This document shows, one piece after another, positions 1-4,894 of a stretch of 5,690 bases of DNA. Under the pieces are notes generated by a model. It was not told the DNA's origin and did not search any database. It saw only the letters and a list, made by a program, of their open reading frames with translations. The first letter of the stretch is position 1. Every line of letters begins with the position of its first letter. Source of the stretch: Clostridia bacterium (GTDB lineage: Bacteria; Bacillota; Clostridia; Oscillospirales; Butyricicoccaceae); NCBI GenBank assembly GCA_017560175.1, contig JAFYOK010000312.1:1-5690 (forward strand). Direction: 5' to 3'. The translations under genes were made by a program, and so were the position numbers.

Positions 1-149
1 ACGTTGAGGAGATCCGCGGCCTTTCTCTGCTGCCCCCTCAGACCATCGACCTGCTCCATCGTCTGCGCGCCAAGGGCTATGATCTGCCTCTGGATGCCCT
101 GTCGGTAGAAGCCTGCGCCGATGTCCTGGAGCAGTTCCTCAGAGGATAA
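1..149 (+). CDS. ecfA1: Energy-coupling factor transporter ATPase EcfA1, C-terminal end (5' truncated by window)
   Basis: Only the last 48 codons are present, read from base 3 to the TAA at 147-149. The translated tail has the pattern LLPPQTIDLLHRLRAKGYDLP followed by a short helix ending in LEQFLRG. It parallels the C-terminal tail of EcfA2 downstream (PTVTRLFMELRTRGLDLP, then VEYALKVLQ), which is the extra C-terminal domain that distinguishes ECF ATPases from ordinary ABC ATPases. No nucleotide-binding motif lies in this fragment. The identification therefore rests on the tail similarity and on the standard ecfA1-ecfA2-ecfT gene order. EcfA1 pairs with EcfA2 as the ATP-hydrolysing heterodimer on the cytoplasmic face of the ECF transporter. 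Unusually, a 222-base gap holding a repeat separates it from ecfA2, where a tight junction is normal. Confidence 0.85.
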   Translation, partial: VEEIRGLSLLPPQTIDLLHRLRAKGYDLPLDALSVEACADVLEQFLRG

Positions 150-150
150 G

Positions 151-207
151 ATGAGCCTGCAGCACATTATCAAAAGGCTTCCCCCACGGGGAAACTGTCA
201 CCTGTAA
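151..207 (+). pseudogene. Possible relic of the original ecfA2 start
   Basis: An ATG at 151-153 sits one base after the ecfA1 stop, with a plausible ribosome binding site (AGAGG, 141-145) five bases upstream. This is the usual form of a coupled ecfA1/ecfA2 junction. It reads MSLQHII and then runs into the left arm of the repeat at 172, ending at a TAA at 205-207 after 18 codons. The first residues resemble the LSVQHIS near the start of the intact ecfA2 (residues 8-14). I infer that the repeat arrived inside or next to the first codons of ecfA2 and that the gene now starts further downstream. The nucleotide match between the two short stretches is only partial (7 of 12 over QHI and the preceding codon), so chance is a real alternative. 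Confidence 0.3.
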
Positions 208-317
208 GGTGACTGATGAGGGCGGCCGTTAGGCCGTAATTTATACAACACATCTATGATAAGAGTCCCTCATCCGTCGCTCTGACGAGCGCCACCTTCC
301 CCCAGGAGAAGGCTATT
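172..317. repeat. MITE-like imperfect palindromic element of about 146 bases
   Basis: The arms 172-222 and 267-317 are 51 bases each and are imperfect reverse complements. They agree best at the outer ends (AAAAGGCTTC against AATAGCCTTC) and at the inner ends (GATGAGGG 215-222 against CCCTCATC 267-274). Each arm holds smaller hairpins: TTCCCC-CAC-GGGGAA (179-193), a perfect 7-base stem GTCACCT-GTA-AGGTGAC (197-213), CGGCC-GTTA-GGCCG (224-237), and CGCTC-TGAC-GAGCG (278-291). No open frame of use lies within it and no transposase is present, so it would be non-autonomous. Its look matches short repeats I remember from Faecalibacterium-like genomes, but I could not search. No clear target-site duplication is visible. 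Confidence 0.7.
197..213 (+). other. Perfect hairpin inside the repeat
   Basis: GTCACCT and AGGTGAC form a 7-base perfect stem with a GTA loop. No run of T follows, so it does not look like an intrinsic terminator. As RNA in the ecfA1-ecfA2 transcript it could slow decay or attenuate read-through; that is inference. Confidence 0.5.
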
Positions 318-366
318 CCAAAATCCCATTTGCAATATTATATTTTTTTATAACCATTCGTAATAT

Positions 367-371
367 AGGAG
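367..371 (+). promoter_or_regulatory. Ribosome binding site that affects the choice of ecfA2 start
   Basis: AGGAG at 367-371 directly abuts the ATG at 372-374, leaving no spacer, which is too close for normal initiation. The in-frame TTG at 381-383 is 9 bases downstream, a normal spacing. The true ecfA2 start may therefore be the TTG, giving a protein three residues shorter. Confidence 0.5.
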
Positions 372-1238
372 ATGACTTTTTTGCCCGATATTCTCTCTGT
401 ACAACATATATCCCATATCTATTCGGCCGGTACGCCCTTTGAGCGCGCCGCCATTAAAGACATCTCCCTTTCGGTCGGCGAAGGTGAGTTCGTCGGCCTG
501 ATCGGCCACACCGGCAGCGGTAAGTCGACCCTCGTCCAGCATTTCAACGGTCTGCTCAAGCCGACCTCCGGTACTGTTCTTGTAGACGGCCAGGACATCC
601 ATGCTTCCAAAGAGGCCACCCGTGCTGCCCGCTTCAAGGTCGGCCTGGTTTTCCAGTATCCCGAATATCAGCTCTTCGAAGAGACCATCTATAAGGATAT
701 TGCCTTCGGCCCCAAAAATATGAAGCTGGATGATGCCGAGATCGACCGCCGTGTCCGCACCGCCATCCGCCAGGTCGGCCTTTCGGAAGACCTGCTGGAG
801 GTTTCTCCCTTTGATCTTTCGGGCGGACAGAAGCGCCGCGTTGCGCTGGCCGGTGTCTTTGCCATGGAACCTCGCCTGCTGGTACTGGACGAGCCCATGG
901 CCGGTCTTGACCCTGTCGGCCGCGAAGAGATCATCGAATGTATCCGCAGCTACCGTGAGACCACCGGTGCATCCATTCTCTTTGTTACCCACAGTATGGA
1001 AGATGCCGCCCGTATTGCCGACCGTCTCATCGTCCTCAATCAGGGCGAGATCCTGATGGAAGGCAAGCCCGAAGAGGTCTTTGCCCACAGCGAAGATCTT
1101 GTGGCTGCCGGTCTGGATGTCCCCACCGTCACCCGACTCTTTATGGAGCTGCGTACCCGCGGCCTCGACCTCCCCGAATCGGTCTATACCGTCGAATATG
1201 CGCTGAAAGTACTCCAGCGTGCAAAGGAGGGCAGATAA
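372..1238 (+). CDS. ecfA2: Energy-coupling factor transporter ATPase EcfA2
   Basis: EcfA2 is one of the two cytoplasmic ATPases that drive ECF-type uptake of vitamins or transition-metal ions by exchangeable S components. The 288-residue protein is of normal length and carries every ABC motif: Walker A GHTGSGKST (45-53), Q-loop FQYPE (94-98), signature LSGGQKRRVALAG (149-161), Walker B LLVLDEP (169-175, catalytic Glu174), D-loop AGLDP (177-181) and H-loop His207. The C-terminal part (about 248-288) is the ECF-specific tail. The sequence FQYPEYQLFEET is typical of EcfA2/CbiO. One base separates its stop from ecfT. The start is uncertain: the ATG at 372 has AGGAG with no spacer, while a TTG at 381 is spaced well. 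The leader and first codons to about 420 are more AT-rich than the rest of the gene. No S component is in the window, so the substrate cannot be named. Confidence 0.95.
   Translation: MTFLPDILSVQHISHIYSAGTPFERAAIKDISLSVGEGEFVGLIGHTGSGKSTLVQHFNGLLKPTSGTVLVDGQDIHASKEATRAARFKVGLVFQYPEYQLFEETIYKDIAFGPKNMKLDDAEIDRRVRTAIRQVGLSEDLLEVSPFDLSGGQKRRVALAGVFAMEPRLLVLDEPMAGLDPVGREEIIECIRSYRETTGASILFVTHSMEDAARIADRLIVLNQGEILMEGKPEEVFAHSEDLVAAGLDVPTVTRLFMELRTRGLDLPESVYTVEYALKVLQRAKEGR
1223..1230 (+). promoter_or_regulatory. Strong ribosome binding site for ecfT
   Basis: AAAGGAGG lies inside the end of ecfA2, nine bases before the ATG at 1240. It decides the ecfT start against an in-frame GTG at 1219, which lies upstream of this site and would add seven residues. 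Confidence 0.8.
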
Positions 1239-1239
1239 T

Positions 1240-2052
1240 ATGCTTCGTGATATCACCCTCGGTCAGTTTTTCCCCGGCACCAGCCTGCTGCACCGTCTGG
1301 ATCCTCGTGCCAAGCTGGTGGCCGTTGTCCTCTTTGTTGCATCTCTGTTTATCTCCTCCAGCTTCTGGGGATATGGCTTGTGTATTCTTTTCCTGGCCGG
1401 ATGCATCAAGGTTTCCAAAATCTCTCCCAAGATGATCCTCAAGAGCCTCAAGCCTCTGGTCATCATCCTTTGCTTCACCGGTATCCTCAATATGTTCTAT
1501 ACCCCCGGCGAGGTGCTGGTCAGCTTCTGGATCTTCAAGATCACCCGTGAGGGTATCTATACGGCAGCCTATATGATCCTGCGCATCATCCTGCTGATCG
1601 CTGCCACCTCCATGCTGACCTACACCACTTCCCCCATTGCGTTGACCGACGCCATCGAGCGTCTGCTCAATCCTTTAAAAAAGATCCATGTCCCTGTACA
1701 TGAGTTCGCCATGATGATGACCATCGCCCTGCGCTTCATCCCCACCCTCATCGAGGAGACCGACAAGATCATGTCGGCCCAGAAAGCCCGCGGCGCCGAT
1801 TTTGAAACCGGCGGCATCATCGATAAAGCCAAGGCCCTGGTTCCCATTCTGGTCCCTCTCTTCGTTTCGGCCTTCCGCCGTGCCGATGAGCTGGCCACCG
1901 CCATGGAATGCCGCCTCTATCACGGCGGTGAGGGCCGCACTCGTCTGAATACTCTGGTCATGGCCAAGGCCGACTGGGCTGCCCTCACCTTTGTGGGTGC
2001 CTTCTGCCTGCTGGTCATCAACGCGGAAAGGCTGGTATCCATCCTCTTATGA
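1240..2052 (+). CDS. ecfT: Energy-coupling factor transporter transmembrane protein EcfT
   Basis: EcfT is the membrane scaffold that links the EcfA1-EcfA2 ATPases to substrate-binding S components. The 270-residue product opens with the family-typical LHRLDPRAKL (residues 17-26), followed by hydrophobic segments near 26-42, 44-58, 72-88 and 107-126 and a last one near 245-264. Between them is the cytoplasmic coupling region with the conserved AQKARGADF (180-188, Ala-Arg-Gly coupling motif) and a second motif AMECRLYHGG (221-230). The second motif keeps the Arg but has Cys-Arg-Leu where Ala-Arg-Gly/Cys is more usual. The ATG at 1240 is chosen because of AAAGGAGG at 1223-1230. Its stop overlaps the truA start in an ATGA, so the two are probably translationally coupled. 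Operon position directly after ecfA2 agrees with the standard ecfA1A2T unit. Confidence 0.95.
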   Translation: MLRDITLGQFFPGTSLLHRLDPRAKLVAVVLFVASLFISSSFWGYGLCILFLAGCIKVSKISPKMILKSLKPLVIILCFTGILNMFYTPGEVLVSFWIFKITREGIYTAAYMILRIILLIAATSMLTYTTSPIALTDAIERLLNPLKKIHVPVHEFAMMMTIALRFIPTLIEETDKIMSAQKARGADFETGGIIDKAKALVPILVPLFVSAFRRADELATAMECRLYHGGEGRTRLNTLVMAKADWAALTFVGAFCLLVINAERLVSILL

Positions 2053-2816
2053 CCATCGCTTTAAAACTTTCCTATCTGGGCACCGCCTATCATGGCTGGC
2101 AGCGCCAGAAGAACGGCGTCACCATCCAGCAGAAGATCGAAGAGGCCATCGAAAAGACCTGCGGACAGAAGGTTTCTGTCTCGGGCTGCGGCCGTACCGA
2201 TGCCGGTGTCCACGCCGAAAATTACATCGCCAGCGTGCGTATGCAGTGCTCCATCCCCATGGATCGCCTGCCCTATGCCCTCAATGCCCGTCTGCCCGAT
2301 GATATCGTCATCCACGAGGCACATATCGTCCCCGACGATTTCGATGCCCGTTTTTCCTGCAAAAGCAAGGAATACACCTATCGCATCCACAATGCCACCA
2401 CACGCAATCCCTTTATGAACGACCGCGCTTACTTCTATCCCCAGCTGCTGGACGAGAAGAAGATGCAGCAGGCCGCCCGTCATTTTGTCGGTGTCCACGA
2501 TTTTTCGGCCGTTCGTTCCATCGGTACCCCCGTCCGCTCTCCCATCCGTGAGATCTATTATCTCGATGTCGAGCGCAAGGGTGACATGATCGAAATGCGT
2601 GTCTGTGCCGACGGCTTCCTCTATAACATGGTCCGTGCCATTGCCGGCACCCTGGTCTTTGTCGGCAACGGCAAGATCGACCCCGAAAGTATCCCCGCCA
2701 TCCTCGATTCCAAAGATCGCGAGGAGGGCGGCCCCACCGCTCCTGCCTGCGGTCTTTATATGACTGCGCTGACCTACGGAATGGAGGAAATCGATGTCCG
2801 ATCCAAGCGTCCATAA
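2049..2816 (+). CDS. truA: tRNA pseudouridine(38-40) synthase TruA
   Basis: TruA converts uridine to pseudouridine at positions 38-40 of the tRNA anticodon arm. The 255-residue protein has the usual bacterial length. It shows the N-terminal YLGTAYHGWQRQ (9-20), the catalytic loop GCGRTDAGVHA (46-56) with the nucleophile Asp51, the conserved KEYTYRI (107-113) with the family tyrosine, DGFLYNMVR (188-196) and the closing GPTAPACGLYM (228-238). The start ATG overlaps the ecfT stop (ATGA), and no separate ribosome binding site is obvious, which points to coupling. Location behind ecfT is a common Firmicutes arrangement. Its last 23 bases overlap the next gene, and the ribosome binding site of that gene lies inside truA. 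Confidence 0.97.
   Translation: MTIALKLSYLGTAYHGWQRQKNGVTIQQKIEEAIEKTCGQKVSVSGCGRTDAGVHAENYIASVRMQCSIPMDRLPYALNARLPDDIVIHEAHIVPDDFDARFSCKSKEYTYRIHNATTRNPFMNDRAYFYPQLLDEKKMQQAARHFVGVHDFSAVRSIGTPVRSPIREIYYLDVERKGDMIEMRVCADGFLYNMVRAIAGTLVFVGNGKIDPESIPAILDSKDREEGGPTAPACGLYMTALTYGMEEIDVRSKRP
2783..2787 (+). promoter_or_regulatory. Ribosome binding site inside the truA 3' end
   Basis: GGAGG precedes the ATG at 2794 by six bases and supports a start that overlaps truA by 23 bases rather than a later internal ATG. Confidence 0.75.
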
Positions 2817-4014
2817 TGTCACGGCTTTCGACTTTGCGTCCTCTCCCTCCAACGTCACCAAGTTCCGTGCCGACAACCGTCTGCCCATCATTTCGGCCAT
2901 CCGCTCGGTGGCGCTCTGCGGTCTGTTGGCGGTATTGGTCTTCTGCATCTTCCACTACCAGGAAGACCTCAATGTACAGAACATCCGCCGCATGGTCTCC
3001 TACATCGACAAACTGACCTTCAGCGGCAGCGAGATCGATACCTTCGATTTCGACTCCGGTCTGAGCACATCCTATGAAGCCTTTGACATTGGTATTGCCA
3101 CCGTTTCGGGCGGCAACTTCCGCTTCATCCCTCCCTTTGAGGGCATGGACTATTCCGAACAGGTCAAGTATGCCCAGCCCAAACTCAAGGTCAGCGGCAA
3201 TTCTATCTATGTTTATGATCTGGGCGGCAAAGGTATTTCCCGTATGAGCAGCTATTCCAAGCTGGCCGAAACCACCGTGGAATCCAAGATCCTCGCCCTG
3301 TCGGCCAATGATAACGGCCAGTGTGCTGTTGTCACCGATGAAGAAGGCTACCGTACGGCACTGACCGTCTTTGACAAGCACCTGAACGAGATCTATAAAT
3401 GGCAGACCTCCGATCATTTCGCCTTTCTGCCTGCCCTCTCGCCCAACGGCAAGACAGCGGCTGCTCTCTGTATCGGTCAGCAGGGCGGCGATGCCAATTT
3501 CTATGTCCGCTATCAGCCCTTAAACGGCGACGACTGCACGGTTGTCATCCAGCTGGGCGACCGCCGTGTTTACGCCATGGAATATGCCGAAAACGACCGC
3601 CTGCTCATCCTCTGTGATGACGGCCTGCTGGTCTACGACGATCAGGGCATGCCCGTGGCACAATATCCCTTTGCCGCCGGTTCGCTGAACACCTTCTCCT
3701 ATGGAAATGATGGCAGCTTTGCCCTTTCTCTCAAGGGTGACCGCGGCGATACCTCCCGCCTGCTGGTGCTCAATACACTCTGTGAAGTTGTATTCGACGG
3801 CACCTACGAAGGCGATATCCGCACCATCGACTATGCCGCAGATACGCTGGCCTTCCTTTCGGGCAGCCAGCTCTACTGCGTCAACACCACCGAAAACACT
3901 GTAACCGATACCGAACTTTCGGGCGTACGCGGCCTGCTGATCACCGGTGGCGGTAAGGTTGCTGCCATTCTGGGCGACCGCGCCTGCATCGTCGACTTTA
4001 CACAAGGAGAATAA
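2794..4014 (+). CDS. DUF5711-like membrane-anchored, probable beta-propeller protein of unknown function
   Basis: The function is not known to me. The 406-residue product has a polar cytoplasmic N-terminus (1-29), one strongly hydrophobic segment (about 31-53, from PIISAIRSVA to VFCIFHY) without a cleavage site, and a long extracytoplasmic part. That part consists of repeated short beta-rich units of the form 'value, GxxxxxYD, turn': SGNSIYVYDLGGKG (134-147), LSPNGKTAAAL (215-225), NDRLLILCDDGLLVYDDQG (267-285), and a run of similar units to residue 402. This pattern suggests a WD40/YVTN-like propeller displayed outside the membrane. I recall a DUF5711 family of this build in Ruminococcaceae, and the match is by memory. 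There are no catalytic residues I can point to. It overlaps truA and is followed 11 bases later by the CvpA-like gene, so a joint envelope role is possible but unproven. Confidence 0.8.
   Translation: MSDPSVHNVTAFDFASSPSNVTKFRADNRLPIISAIRSVALCGLLAVLVFCIFHYQEDLNVQNIRRMVSYIDKLTFSGSEIDTFDFDSGLSTSYEAFDIGIATVSGGNFRFIPPFEGMDYSEQVKYAQPKLKVSGNSIYVYDLGGKGISRMSSYSKLAETTVESKILALSANDNGQCAVVTDEEGYRTALTVFDKHLNEIYKWQTSDHFAFLPALSPNGKTAAALCIGQQGGDANFYVRYQPLNGDDCTVVIQLGDRRVYAMEYAENDRLLILCDDGLLVYDDQGMPVAQYPFAAGSLNTFSYGNDGSFALSLKGDRGDTSRLLVLNTLCEVVFDGTYEGDIRTIDYAADTLAFLSGSQLYCVNTTENTVTDTELSGVRGLLITGGGKVAAILGDRACIVDFTQGE
4004..4010 (+). promoter_or_regulatory. Distant ribosome binding site for the CvpA-like gene
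   Basis: AAGGAGA at 4004-4010 overlaps the end of the preceding gene and lies 15 bases from the ATG at 4026, longer than the usual 5-10. No nearer in-frame ATG, GTG or TTG exists between them, so either spacing is tolerated or coupling to the upstream gene helps. Confidence 0.45.
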
Positions 4015-4025
4015 TTTCACGTTCC

Positions 4026-4694
4026 ATGACAAACCCCTACTTCTTCGACCTTCTCTTCCTTGCCCTGCTGATCGGCATGTTCGGCTATGGCAAAAGAAAA
4101 GGTGCATTTAAAGTCATTGCCGGCATGTTCGGCACGCTGGCCGCATGGATCGGTACGCTGATCCTTCGCCCCCGCTTCCTGCCCATCGTCACCGCCCTGT
4201 TGAAGCCTCTGGCCTCCAAGGCGGTCATCAAGGCAGCCGAAGCTGCAGGTGTCATGCCCCTCATCGATGCGGTTTTGGATCTTTCTCTTGAAGAAAATCT
4301 GACCGCCATGACTGCTCTTGCCGAAAAACTCAACATTTCCACCGCTCTGCTGGATCGTCTGCTTCTGCCCACTGAAGCTGCCCGTCCGCTGGATCTGCTG
4401 ACCGATGCCCTGGTGGCAAAAGCAGCCCCAATCCTCACCTTCCTGGTGCTCTTCTTCGGCCTCAAGATCGCCATTCAACTGGCTGTGTCCATCCTCAGCC
4501 TCGACTGGCCCATCATCCGCACGGTCAATCGTCTGGCCGGCGGTGCCATCGGCCTGTGCGGCGGTCTGGTACTGGTGGTCGTACTCTTCTTCGGCATCCT
4601 GGTCTACGGCAGCCCCGAAGCCACCGGCATCACCTCCAGGCTGCTGCTCAGCCAGAGCCTGACCGGCAGTCTGATTGCAACCCTTTTTGTATAA
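4026..4694 (+). CDS. CvpA-family (colicin V production-like) integral membrane protein
   Basis: The 222-residue protein resembles the CvpA family, whose members are inner-membrane proteins with four helices and a poorly defined role; in Escherichia coli CvpA is needed for colicin V production and affects envelope integrity. Visible features are an N-terminal helix with Asp near its start (FFDLLFLALLIGMFGYGKRKG, about 6-26), a second helix (about 28-47), a long amphipathic middle part (50-130), a third helix (about 134-158) and a fourth (about 172-195) preceded by the family-typical VNRLAGGAIGLCGG (167-180). The middle segment is longer than in the compact proteobacterial proteins, as is common in Firmicutes. 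The ATG at 4026 is the first in frame after the upstream stop. It is separated from the unknown propeller gene by 11 bases and probably ends this operon. Confidence 0.75.
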   Translation: MTNPYFFDLLFLALLIGMFGYGKRKGAFKVIAGMFGTLAAWIGTLILRPRFLPIVTALLKPLASKAVIKAAEAAGVMPLIDAVLDLSLEENLTAMTALAEKLNISTALLDRLLLPTEAARPLDLLTDALVAKAAPILTFLVLFFGLKIAIQLAVSILSLDWPIIRTVNRLAGGAIGLCGGLVLVVVLFFGILVYGSPEATGITSRLLLSQSLTGSLIATLFV

Positions 4695-4718
4695 CTTTCC
4701 TTCTCCTTTTCTGCTAAT

Positions 4719-4747
4719 TTGCATATTGTTCATATCCATGACATAAA
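4719..4747 (+). promoter_or_regulatory. Possible sigma-A promoter ahead of the Clp gene
   Basis: TTGCAT (4719-4724) and CATAAA (4742-4747) are separated by 17 bases in a locally AT-rich stretch after the CvpA-like gene. Both boxes are only partial matches to TTGACA and TATAAT. Initiation would fall near 4754, inside the palindrome described separately and just after the proposed GTG of the small ORF, so the promoter and that GTG start cannot both be exactly right. No CtsR repeat (GGTCAAA direct repeats) or CIRCE element was seen. Confidence 0.25.
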
Positions 4748-4750
4748 AAG

Positions 4751-4894
4751 GTGGTATATTACCATCAGATATTTAACCTTCCCCGAACCGTCGTCTATCT
4801 GCGCTTCGGCATCACCTTCCTGTTGATGGTGATTACCGTTCTCTTCTATATCCGACGCGGTTTGAATATTTTGAAGGAGACCAAGCCAAAATGA
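4751..4894 (+). CDS. Small single-pass membrane protein, 47 residues, unknown function
   Basis: This frame is open from 4742 to the TGA at 4892-4894. The only usual start codon at the front is GTG 4751, giving 47 residues: a short polar head (MVYYHQIFNLPRT), one hydrophobic helix (about residues 17-34, LRFGITFLLMVITVLFYI) and a basic tail starting RRG and ending KETKPK. The strong positive charge after the helix predicts an outside-to-inside orientation with the C-terminus in the cytoplasm. Codon choice (ACC, GTC, CTG, CGC, TTC, ATC) is like that of the flanking genes, which supports coding. Its stop overlaps the Clp start as ATGA, the same coupled junction as ecfT/truA, and the Clp ribosome binding site (AAGGAG 4874-4879) lies inside it. 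The weak point is the start: only an A-rich AAAAAG precedes the GTG, and no spaced ribosome binding site is visible. I recognise no family. Confidence 0.6.
   Translation: MVYYHQIFNLPRTVVYLRFGITFLLMVITVLFYIRRGLNILKETKPK
4752..4764. promoter_or_regulatory. Short perfect palindrome, possible operator
   Basis: TGGTA-TAT-TACCA is a perfect 5-base inverted repeat around a TAT centre. It lies a few bases after the candidate -10 box and before the Clp gene. Its place would fit a repressor site at the start of transcription, but a 13-base palindrome in AT-rich DNA can arise by chance. Confidence 0.2.

Noticed and set aside
179..193. TTCCCC-CAC-GGGGAA as a terminator for ecfA1
   Set aside because: It has no following T run and is part of the repeat; nearby hairpins also lack T tracts.
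172..317. CRISPR array
   Set aside because: There are only two inverted, diverged arms and no set of direct repeats with regular spacers.
150..371. Riboswitch upstream of ecfA2
   Set aside because: The folding is explained by the inverted arms of the repeat, and I recognise no conserved riboswitch core.
1219..1239. GTG at 1219 as an earlier ecfT start
   Set aside because: It lies upstream of the strong AAAGGAGG at 1223-1230, which points to ATG 1240; the added residues would not match the family start.
348..1256. A 302-codon open frame on the - strand opposite ecfA2
   Set aside because: It lies wholly antisense to a gene with every ABC motif, has no recognisable domain and arises from the strong C-ending codon bias of the + strand.
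2061..3417. Long - strand open frames opposite truA and the propeller gene
   Set aside because: They show no family features and mirror the + strand codon pattern; truA itself is unambiguous.
4684..4718. Intrinsic terminator after the CvpA-like gene
   Set aside because: The stretch is pyrimidine-rich but has no GC-rich stem before a T run.
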